Below are positions 1 through 5,850 of a stretch of DNA of 8,430 bases, one piece after another. The stretch is from Nitrospina sp. Its GTDB lineage: Bacteria > Nitrospinota > Nitrospinia > Nitrospinales > VA-1. Made by a program: the position numbers and the translations under genes. Position 1 is the stretch's first letter; each line of letters starts with the position of its first letter. The notes beneath the pieces were generated by a model, which saw nothing but the letters and a program-made list of their open reading frames with translations, was not told the DNA's origin and searched no databases. The stretch spans positions 1 to 8,430 of the forward strand of contig JABJCF010000196.1 in assembly GCA_018665625.1 (NCBI GenBank). The letters are read 5' to 3'.

Positions 1-24
1 CACCACACCTGCGGCGGTTCGTCG

Positions 25-1125
25 CTAGATGGGAAAAGCTTTTTCACTGTCCATGGTGAGCAGCAAGTAGAACCCCAATACGGTAAAAAGTAGATTCGGA
101 CCCCATGCCGCCAGAACAGGATCGAATGTGCCTCCTTTCCCTAATGAGATACTCATTGCATATAAAAATGAGAATACAAATCCCATGGCAATATTGATTC
201 CGATACAAAACAATAGGCCTCCGTGCCTGCTGGATCGAATGGACAATGGAATTGCCAATAAAGCCATAACCACACTGATAAATGGATAAGAAAGTTTGCG
301 ATGAAATTCAATCCATTTCATTGTTGTGTCTTTTCCTTCTAATGTCTGAAGTTGAATTTCATTGTATAAGTCGCTAAGGCTCATTTCTTCTGGCCGCTTG
401 TTGGCTTTAGATAAATTTTTAGGCGTTTCCGGTGTGGGAAAGAATTTTTTTTCAAAATATTTTGTAGATTGTATTCCAGCTTTATTAAATTTACGTACGT
501 AGCCATCGATGAACTCCCATTTATTGATAGACCAAACGGCTTCCCGGGCATCGATGCGTTGTATGATGGATTGGTTTTTCCCTGGCTTTAAAATAACAAC
601 TCCCTCTAATCTTGATTTGTAGGGGTCAAAATAATCTATATTCCATATATCGCCATTGACCGATTTAAACCAAAGGTTTTCGGTGGGGATTTTTCCGTAA
701 GAAGCTCGGGCCTGTATTTTCCCCATAAAAATATAATTCATTTTTTGATTGGTAACAGGAGATACAAATTCGCTACTGGCAATAACCAATAAGGCAATAA
801 TTAAAGATGCCCCTATGACGGGAAACGTAATTCCCATAACGCCAATTCCACAAGCTTTCATGGCTGTGAATTCGTTATTTTTTGCAAGCGAGGCCAAGGT
901 GATAACCGTTGCCAGCAGAACGGCCTGAGGAGCCATGTAAAAAAAAATGAAGGGAACTTTGAAGATATAATACGAGACCAAATCAATCATAGGTGCGTCT
1001 TTTGCCAAAAACTCATCAATTCGTTCAAAAAAATCGACGATTAGAAAAATCCCTATCAAACCACTGGCAGTAACCAGGTAAACTTTTACAAAAAGGGATA
1101 GAACATATTTCTTTAGCAGTGTCAT
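25..1125 (-). CDS. lptG: LptG/LptF-type lipopolysaccharide export permease (YjgP/YjgQ family)
   Basis: Inner-membrane permease subunit of the Lpt transporter. With its paralogue and the LptB ATPase it extracts lipopolysaccharide from the inner membrane and passes it to the periplasmic bridge. The 366 residues are the usual family length. Three hydrophobic segments lie near residues 11-30, 53-78 and 97-117. A soluble, beta-rich periplasmic region spans about 125-270, and three more hydrophobic segments lie near 277-296, 301-326 and 335-357. Family signatures include LAKNNEFTAMKACGI (80-94) and FHRKLSYPF (274-282) followed by a small-residue helix and an Arg-rich turn. The DFFERIDEF stretch after the first helix favours LptG over LptF, but the two are hard to separate from one sequence. 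The ATG at 1125 fits the family start; no Shine-Dalgarno site is visible before it. The gene lies 27 bases downstream of the AmgK-like gene and is probably co-transcribed with it. The partner permease and lptB are not in the window. Confidence 0.9.
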   Translation of the reverse strand: MTLLKKYVLSLFVKVYLVTASGLIGIFLIVDFFERIDEFLAKDAPMIDLVSYYIFKVPFIFFYMAPQAVLLATVITLASLAKNNEFTAMKACGIGVMGITFPVIGASLIIALLVIASSEFVSPVTNQKMNYIFMGKIQARASYGKIPTENLWFKSVNGDIWNIDYFDPYKSRLEGVVILKPGKNQSIIQRIDAREAVWSINKWEFIDGYVRKFNKAGIQSTKYFEKKFFPTPETPKNLSKANKRPEEMSLSDLYNEIQLQTLEGKDTTMKWIEFHRKLSYPFISVVMALLAIPLSIRSSRHGGLLFCIGINIAMGFVFSFLYAMSISLGKGGTFDPVLAAWGPNLLFTVLGFYLLLTMDSEKAFPI

Positions 1126-1152
1126 AAGGTGACTTTTATTTTTATTTGAATT

Positions 1153-2205
1153 TCAAGTCGCATTTAGTGTGGGAATTGCAGAGTTTAAGACCGGGCGTAA
1201 AAATTCAAGGTCCCTGTTATTGGTAAGAGTTTGCCTTATATATTCCAGAGTGGGTTCAATATATTGAAGATATCGATCATTATTTAAAACTTTAGATTGA
1301 TAGGCAAAAGTGCCAATGGCTTTTAAATTTCTTTGCACCGACATCCAGTCAAAAATTTTATAAAATAGATCTCTTTTGATTCGTATCCCGCTTTGATCCA
1401 TACACTCGATATAATATTCCAGCAGTGCATTTCTTTTAGATTCATCGAGGACAATATAGGAGTCTTTTAGAAGGGAAACCAGATCATACTGACAGGGACC
1501 CATTCGGGCATCCTGAAAATCTATTATCCTTAGTTCGTCGTTGTGTATCATTATATTTCGTGAATGGTAGTCTCGATGGGTGAAAACTCGATCCTGTTCC
1601 GACAATGTTGCGCAAAGTGTGCGCAATGCTTCCCTGATTTGGGTTTTCTCGTTTGCCTTCAATGAATTCATCAGCATGCCTTGGACATAGTGCTCCAACA
1701 TGAAATCCATCTCCCACATCAATTTTTCTTCGTCAAAAAATAGTGAATGAGCTGGGCAATCGGGGGTTATCTCTTCTGTGGCACGGGTATGAAATACAAC
1801 TATGGTCTCGATGGCTTTTTGATACCAGTATAGGGTCTTTTCCGGCTCTTCACTAATTTTATCAGCAAGATGAGTGTCTCCACAATCCATTAAAAATAGC
1901 AATCCACGTTCTGAATCGAAATGCAATATGTCTGGCACAGACACATCTATTTTTTGGAGAAACTTCTGCATGCAGTTAAAATCAGGTTCTGCTTCCAAGC
2001 TGGCCAATTGCATAATGATGACGGAGCTTGGGGCCTTAGGTGAAGATTCCAAACAATAGTTTACTCTGTAATAATTTCTATCAGAGGCGTCGCCTTTAAG
2101 GAGCGCACATTTTATTTGTGCAACGGGTTCTTGGGAAATTAATCTCAGTCCGTGAATTAGATAATTTTCGTCAAACCGGCCAAAATTAGCAGTGGGATTT
2201 TTCAT
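1153..2205 (-). CDS. amgK: AmgK-like N-acetylmuramate/N-acetylglucosamine anomeric kinase (aminoglycoside phosphotransferase fold)
   Basis: Predicted cytoplasmic kinase that phosphorylates the anomeric hydroxyl of MurNAc or GlcNAc in cell-wall recycling, by analogy with Pseudomonas AmgK; the substrate is inferred. Visible motifs in its 350 residues are a nucleotide-loop-like GDASDRNYYR (38-47), the Brenner motif HRDYHSRN (210-217) with catalytic Asp212, the metal-binding DFQD (229-232) within DFQDARMGPCQYDLVSLL, and the AmgK-type QRNLKAIGTF (291-300) in the C-terminal lobe. The DFQDA..GP..YDL stretch is what separates this COG3178-type family from antibiotic phosphotransferases, choline kinases and homoserine kinases. 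The ATG at 2205 directly follows an A/T-rich spacer without a Shine-Dalgarno sequence. The MurU nucleotidyltransferase, usually encoded beside AmgK, is not adjacent here; lptG follows instead, so both genes serve the cell envelope. Confidence 0.8.
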   Translation of the reverse strand: MKNPTANFGRFDENYLIHGLRLISQEPVAQIKCALLKGDASDRNYYRVNYCLESSPKAPSSVIIMQLASLEAEPDFNCMQKFLQKIDVSVPDILHFDSERGLLFLMDCGDTHLADKISEEPEKTLYWYQKAIETIVVFHTRATEEITPDCPAHSLFFDEEKLMWEMDFMLEHYVQGMLMNSLKANEKTQIREALRTLCATLSEQDRVFTHRDYHSRNIMIHNDELRIIDFQDARMGPCQYDLVSLLKDSYIVLDESKRNALLEYYIECMDQSGIRIKRDLFYKIFDWMSVQRNLKAIGTFAYQSKVLNNDRYLQYIEPTLEYIRQTLTNNRDLEFLRPVLNSAIPTLNAT

Positions 2206-2289
2206 AGGTATAAAAAAAATCTATTTCAATTATCAAACATCTAATGTAGCATTCTGTTTTTTTTATTAAATCCAAGCGGAGATTTTCAG
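2206..2289. promoter_or_regulatory. Divergent intergenic region between amgK and the ferredoxin gene
   Basis: This 84-base A/T-rich spacer separates divergently transcribed genes, so it should hold promoters for both the amgK-lptG unit (minus) and the ferredoxin gene (plus). It contains runs of eight A (2212-2219) and eight T (2257-2264). I could not pick a convincing -35/-10 pair in either direction; only weak matches are present. The call rests on gene orientation, not on a motif. Confidence 0.45.
2278..2281 (+). promoter_or_regulatory. Ribosome binding site (GGAG) of the ferredoxin gene
   Basis: GGAG lies 8 bases before the ATG at 2290 and supports that start. It is the only clear Shine-Dalgarno sequence before any gene in this window. 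Confidence 0.75.
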
Positions 2290-2616
2290 ATGCCGAAACC
2301 AAGTTATCATATTTTAGTTTGTACCAACAGTCGTCCTCCGGGGCACCCGCGCGGATCTTGTGGTGAGAACGGTTCAAATACAGTTTTTGAAAAGTTGTCC
2401 ATGGGAGTCGAGCAAAAAGGGTTGTTTGGTAAATGTACAGTCACCAACACCGGTTGCATAGGTCCTTGCGGTGTTGGCCCGGTGGTTATTGTTTACCCAG
2501 ACGGGGTCTGGTATCAAAAAGTCCAACCTGAAGATGTTGATGAAATTCTCGATCAACATGTGGGTCAGGGTAAAAAAATTGATCGACTCGAAATCCCGGA
2601 TGAGCTCTGGGGCTAA
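2290..2616 (+). CDS. Thioredoxin-like [2Fe-2S] ferredoxin
   Basis: Small cytoplasmic electron carrier of 108 residues in the thioredoxin-fold [2Fe-2S] ferredoxin family (Shethna protein / Aquifex Fd4 type, related to NuoE). Four cysteines stand where the family's cluster ligands lie: Cys11 (VCTN), Cys24 (GSCG), Cys56 and Cys60 (GCIGPCGVGP), a C-x12-C-x31-C-x3-C pattern. Cys49 (KCTV) is an extra cysteine just before the second pair. The strand VVIVYPDGVWYQKV (65-78), followed by the helix PEDVDEILDQH (80-90), matches the family's C-terminal half. The ATG at 2290 has a GGAG ribosome site 8 bases upstream. The gene stands alone on the plus strand, divergent from amgK and convergent with engB, and is closed by a hairpin terminator. 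Its redox partner cannot be deduced from the neighbours. It is not a plant-type ferredoxin. Confidence 0.9.
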   Translation: MPKPSYHILVCTNSRPPGHPRGSCGENGSNTVFEKLSMGVEQKGLFGKCTVTNTGCIGPCGVGPVVIVYPDGVWYQKVQPEDVDEILDQHVGQGKKIDRLEIPDELWG

Positions 2617-2692
2617 CTCCTTGGCGTAGAGTCAATTGATTTACCCCCATCAAGCAAATAGTTGTTTTTAATTATTTTTAAATAAGTAGAAG

Positions 2693-2724
2693 GCTCCTTT
2701 CCTCTTTTAGGAAGGGAGCTTTTT
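2693..2724 (+). terminator. Rho-independent terminator after the ferredoxin gene, probably shared with convergent engB
   Basis: An 11-base-pair stem (2693-2703 with 2709-2719, one G-U wobble) encloses a 5-base loop, CTTTT, and is followed by five T at 2720-2724. It ends plus-strand transcription about 75 bases beyond the ferredoxin stop. On the minus strand the same hairpin begins 3 bases after the engB stop codon and would form an equally stable stem, but its 3' flank there is only mildly T-rich, so termination in that direction is less certain. Confidence 0.88.
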
Positions 2725-3328
2725 ATATTTCTGCCTCTACTTTTCCTGAGGAGATTTTTTGTATCTGACTCCAGAGCTCTTTTCTCCCGGTATGATTTTT
2801 ACTTGAATAGGTCACCGATGCTAGCGCATTTTCTCCCATAAACGCATTTTTGATTATTTTGGTCTGCTTGCTACGTTCGGTTCCCGAGAGCTTGTCTGCT
2901 TTGGTAATGGCAAGAATATAATATCGACCCAAGTCTTCCAACCATTCCTTTAGTGTCAGGTCGAGCTCTGTCGGTTTGCGGCGGATATCGACGATGAATA
3001 TAATTGCCGATAAAGATTCGCGGTGGACAAGATATTCCTCGATCATTGTTTTCCATTTTTTTTGAAGGGCAGGGGTGACCCGCGCAAATCCGTATCCCGG
3101 AAGATCCGCAAACATCAGGGCTTCATTAATCTTGAAAAAATTAATTTCTCTTGTTTTTCCCGGTGTAGAGCTGATGCGAACCAGTTTTTTCCTGTTTAAC
3201 AGGGAACGAATTAGGGAAGACTTTCCGACATTGGACCGCCCCACAAAAGCAAATTCGGGATAAGGTTCTTTGGGGTATTGCTTGGCTGAAACGGCGCCGG
3301 TTAGGAACTCCGTGTTGATTACTTTCAT
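2723..3328 (-). CDS. engB: Ribosome biogenesis GTPase EngB (YihA/YsxC)
   Basis: Essential TRAFAC-class GTPase that acts in late assembly of the large ribosomal subunit; cytoplasmic. The 201-residue length is typical. All G motifs are visible: G1 GRSNVGKS (30-37), G2 around TPGKTREINFF (55-65), G3 DLPG (75-78) followed by the family's YGFA, G4 TKAD (142-145) and G5 SSK (175-177). SAIIFIVDIRRKPTELD (107-123) is a further EngB hallmark. The ATG at 3328 gives the normal short N-terminus before the first strand (PEFAFVGRS). No Shine-Dalgarno site precedes it, and it lies 21 bases downstream of the DUF1015 gene, so it is probably co-transcribed with that gene. Its TAA stop (2723-2725) overlaps the T-tract of the convergent terminator. 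Confidence 0.97.
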   Translation of the reverse strand: MKVINTEFLTGAVSAKQYPKEPYPEFAFVGRSNVGKSSLIRSLLNRKKLVRISSTPGKTREINFFKINEALMFADLPGYGFARVTPALQKKWKTMIEEYLVHRESLSAIIFIVDIRRKPTELDLTLKEWLEDLGRYYILAITKADKLSGTERSKQTKIIKNAFMGENALASVTYSSKNHTGRKELWSQIQKISSGKVEAEI

Positions 3329-3349
3329 GGTTGTATGTGTTAAAGACTA

Positions 3350-4645
3350 TTAATTCCCAAACTTGTTTATGACTAAACCTGACAATAGTTTGGGGTAAAA
3401 GAAAGTAGCTTTCTGAGGCAGGCGAATTCCCATTCCTGCTAAGCGTCTCACTTCATTTATTTGGGTCGGATTCATAAAAAAGGCAATATCGTAATCCCCT
3501 GCATCCACCATTTTCATAGCTTCTTCTGAGTTTACTTTGTATGAAACATATTGCTGGTTTGATTTTTCACGTGTGTCAATTTTAAGGATTTCCCTGAAAA
3601 TTACAGCATGCAACTGCATTACATCTAGAACTTGTAAATCCTTGGGTTCATCTTTATCCAGTAAAGGAAGGATATTTTTTGGGTCATTAGCGATCAATGT
3701 ATAAGTATGACCTTTACCCATATAAGCGCAAAAGGCGATGCTATTCTTTCCAAACTCTTGTAGACGAGATTTTATTTCTGTTCCGTTCACTTCGGTATTC
3801 CAGAGGATGACATCGAAATATACGCTAGCACGTTTTAAAAAAATATCGCGGTCAAATGGAGTCGGACTTTTTACAACTCGGTGAATAGGGAAAATGGACA
3901 TTGAGCCAGAATCCATATTTGTTAAAAACATCATGACGTGAGAACTGTCTGGAACTTTGTCTTCATTTTTTTTCGCGAAGGCCAAGGCTGTTTCATATCG
4001 GTGATGGCCATCGGCAATGTATATTTTTTTATCGCGAATTAGATCGCAGATTTTTTGATTATTCTCAGCATCGTTTAATCGCCAAAGCTTGTGTAAGACT
4101 TTGCCATCATCAATAACAGACAAGGGTTCTGATTCTGACCCTTGATTTAAGAAAGAATCGATAGCTCCTTCAGGGTCTGAGTATAAACCGAAGATGGGGC
4201 TGAAATTAGCGTGGCAGGTATTGAGAAGCTTTGTGCGATCGGTTTTGGCTTTTGATAATGTGAATTCATGAGGGCAGATATTGCCTTCACTAAAATCCTC
4301 CGTTTTGACGCGCGCAAAAAAACCAATGCGGCAAAACTGCTCTCCTTCAAACTCATATTCCTGGCTGTAAAGATAGAACCCCGGTTCCCCGTCTCTTTTA
4401 AGAACCCCTTTACTAATCCAATCCTTAAAAACTTTGGCCGATCGGGTGTAGCGATTGTCGGCGTCAGAGTCCTGGTCGAATTCTTTACCCAATATGAGCC
4501 GGACTACATTATTTGGGTTTTTATTGTACAAAGCTTCCTGCTGTTCTGGGGATATTACATCGTAAGGCGGTGCGGTAACGCCATCAAGCGGACCGGTAAT
4601 ATCGGTGTCGTACAATAGGCCATTAAAGGGACAAACTTCGATCAT
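3350..4645 (-). CDS. DUF1015 family protein (ADGHHRYE motif)
   Basis: Full-length DUF1015 (PF06245-type) protein of 431 residues; no signal peptide or membrane segment is seen, so it should be cytoplasmic. Hallmarks are the N-terminal VTAPPYDVISPEQQEALY (23-40) and NPNNVVRLILG (43-53), the central YIADGHHRYETALAF (209-223), and the C-terminal FFMNPTQINEV (389-399) and KATFFYPKLLSGLV (412-425). No function is firmly established for the family that I can cite. The DGHHR core resembles the DGHHR-type motif of ParB/sulfiredoxin-fold free serine kinases (SerK, SbnI), and family members in other genomes often sit beside serine-biosynthesis genes (from memory), so a small-molecule kinase is a reasonable guess. 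That guess gets no local support, because the neighbours are engB and cytochromes. The start at 4645 has only a weak GTGAG 7 bases upstream. A promoter at 4693-4701 makes this the first gene of a DUF1015-engB unit. Confidence 0.9.
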   Translation of the reverse strand: MIEVCPFNGLLYDTDITGPLDGVTAPPYDVISPEQQEALYNKNPNNVVRLILGKEFDQDSDADNRYTRSAKVFKDWISKGVLKRDGEPGFYLYSQEYEFEGEQFCRIGFFARVKTEDFSEGNICPHEFTLSKAKTDRTKLLNTCHANFSPIFGLYSDPEGAIDSFLNQGSESEPLSVIDDGKVLHKLWRLNDAENNQKICDLIRDKKIYIADGHHRYETALAFAKKNEDKVPDSSHVMMFLTNMDSGSMSIFPIHRVVKSPTPFDRDIFLKRASVYFDVILWNTEVNGTEIKSRLQEFGKNSIAFCAYMGKGHTYTLIANDPKNILPLLDKDEPKDLQVLDVMQLHAVIFREILKIDTREKSNQQYVSYKVNSEEAMKMVDAGDYDIAFFMNPTQINEVRRLAGMGIRLPQKATFFYPKLLSGLVINKFGN

Positions 4646-4692
4646 ATTTTGATCTCACTTTGAATATTGCAGGGTATAAATTATATAAAAAG

Positions 4693-4701
4693 ATTATAGC
4701 A
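4693..4701 (-). promoter_or_regulatory. Extended -10 promoter for the DUF1015-engB unit
   Basis: On the minus strand the sequence reads TGCTATAAT: a perfect TATAAT hexamer (4698-4693) with the TGn extension. No good -35 element lies 16-18 bases upstream, which is common for extended -10 promoters. The predicted transcript start near 4686 leaves a leader of about 40 bases before the ATG at 4645. The element sits in the 74-base gap after the cytochrome operon, where a new promoter is expected. Confidence 0.5.
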
Positions 4702-4719
4702 AATATAGAAAAGAACTTC

Positions 4720-5187
4720 CTACAATGCCTCGCATTGGCATAATTCGCGAATATAACGTACAAGTTCGTGGATGGTAGAATCCTCTAGTGTATTTCCCCA
4801 CGCTGGCATACAAGGGGCTCGTCCCACAGATAGGCCGCCAAATTTTATGGCTTCGAAAAATTGTTCGTCCGTTCGAGTTTCCATATAATCGGCTTTGGTG
4901 TGGTTTCTCGGTGGAACGGTTAAAAATTTGGCGTTAATACCATCTCCTTTACCTTTTGTGCCATGACATTGTGCGCAATACCATTGATAAGTTTCGCGAG
5001 TTTTTTCGGACACAACGACGGGTTGGGGGGGCGCGGTCTCTTTAGGCGGAACCCGTTGCGATTCTGCCTTGAGTGGGGGAGGAGGTGCGGAAGAATTTTC
5101 GGCTGGTTTTTCTCCGCATCCCGTTATATAAATTGCGAGCACCAGAACTCCAGGCCGCAAAAAAGATATTAGAAAACTTTTTGTCAT
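4720..5187 (-). CDS. Monoheme cytochrome c lipoprotein
   Basis: Predicted lipid-anchored class I cytochrome c of 155 residues. A type II signal peptide is followed by the lipobox ITGC with Cys24 as the lipidated residue. A Pro/Glu-rich tether occupies about 28-58. The heme domain has CAQCH (71-75), a loop GKGDGINA (79-86), and the axial-ligand motif CMPAWG (126-131), where Met127 is the likely sixth ligand. It ends in a standard C-terminal helix, IHELVRYIREL (139-149). The flexible tether suggests a mobile heme head that shuttles electrons between periplasmic partners. Cys126, Cys150 and Cys152 are extra cysteines outside the heme site, which is uncommon for such a domain. The gene lies only 3 bases after the diheme cytochrome gene and has no Shine-Dalgarno site, so translation is probably coupled. 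It closes the cytochrome operon. Confidence 0.9.
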   Translation of the reverse strand: MTKSFLISFLRPGVLVLAIYITGCGEKPAENSSAPPPPLKAESQRVPPKETAPPQPVVVSEKTRETYQWYCAQCHGTKGKGDGINAKFLTVPPRNHTKADYMETRTDEQFFEAIKFGGLSVGRAPCMPAWGNTLEDSTIHELVRYIRELCQCEAL

Positions 5188-5190
5188 GAG

Positions 5191-5850
5191 CTATTGAGAG
5201 TTTTTATTTATTAGTGTCATGATGAATTGTGTGAACCTCCAACGAGTTTCATCGTCCATTTTGTAAATCGGCATTCGGCTTTTCTCTGAGAACGATTTTG
5301 GGTTTTTGAGCCAACTCGCCACCCAGTTTGCCTGCAATCGATTTCCCGCATTGACGAGCGATGGGCCGGAAATTCCGCCACGAACTTTTCCAGCCAGATT
5401 CAAGCTCTGGTGGCAGGAAATACAACTGAACGTGCGTTCGAATTCATATTTTGTTTTTGCTCTCTTACCTTTCGTTAAAGGCTTTAGACTATCCATCTTT
5501 TCTGGAGTACCCGGTAGAGCCATTGCCATCAACTCCCCGGTAATCTGGCTTGCATCCTTTTTCGAAAGGATAGGATGCTTTGGAGAGTTGTCCTTTTCGT
5601 CTTTTAAGAAGTCGATATCGTGACTGGTCCCGGCATTTCTTATGGTTGTAGGATTTTGAAGATATTGCTCCAACCAGAGTGACTGGAACTTATTGCCTGC
5701 ATAGAAAAGATCCGGTCCCTTTTTTTCGATTTCTTCCTGGGATAACCGATGGCACGCCGAGCATTTTTTTTCTTCGATTAAAGAAGCATTGGCGAGTGTC
5801 GGAATGTTAAGAAGCCATCCGCTAATCATAATGTAGAGAAATTTTTTCAT
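5191..5850 (-). CDS. Periplasmic diheme cytochrome c with duplicated domains
   Basis: Exported electron-transfer protein of 219 residues. The signal peptide (1-22) ends in ANA, with cleavage likely before Ser23. Two cytochrome c domains follow, with heme sites CSACH (30-34) and CISCH (143-147). The halves align: GPDLFYAGNKFQ (45-56) with GPSLVNAGNRLQ (162-173), and WLEQYLQNP (59-67) with WVASWLKNP (176-184), so the gene arose by internal duplication. In domain 2 the axial Met is evident in SRMPIY (Met193). In domain 1 the matching position reads KHPIL, placing His92 at the ligand site; Met108 and Met110 are alternatives. The start codon overlaps the stop of the decaheme gene as ATGA, so translation is coupled and the two proteins should be made in linked amounts. 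It is probably an electron carrier or subunit working with the decaheme protein; the partner is inferred from the operon only. Confidence 0.92.
   Translation of the reverse strand: MKKFLYIMISGWLLNIPTLANASLIEEKKCSACHRLSQEEIEKKGPDLFYAGNKFQSLWLEQYLQNPTTIRNAGTSHDIDFLKDEKDNSPKHPILSKKDASQITGELMAMALPGTPEKMDSLKPLTKGKRAKTKYEFERTFSCISCHQSLNLAGKVRGGISGPSLVNAGNRLQANWVASWLKNPKSFSEKSRMPIYKMDDETRWRFTQFIMTLINKNSQ

Noticed and set aside
939..947. Run of nine A (nine T in the sense strand of lptG) as a slippage or phase-variation tract
   Set aside because: It encodes ordinary Phe residues in a membrane helix, and the gene is intact. In an A/T-rich genome such a run is expected by chance.
2207..2236. TTGATA (2236-2231) with TATACC (2212-2207) on the minus strand as a promoter for amgK
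   Set aside because: The spacing (18) is acceptable, but the -10 would end one base before the ATG, placing the transcript start inside the gene. The next in-frame Met is far downstream, so this is unlikely to be the main promoter.
2186..2377. Minus-strand open frame spanning the divergent spacer
   Set aside because: It overlaps the start of both amgK and the ferredoxin gene in other frames and has no family resemblance; the flanking genes explain the DNA.
4268..4618. Plus-strand open frame of 116 codons opposite the DUF1015 gene
   Set aside because: Antisense to a well-conserved family protein, with no supporting motif or start signal.
4743..4752. Perfect palindrome ATTCGCGAAT
   Set aside because: It is inside the 3' end of the cytochrome lipoprotein gene, occurs once, and is explained by codons for the last helix.
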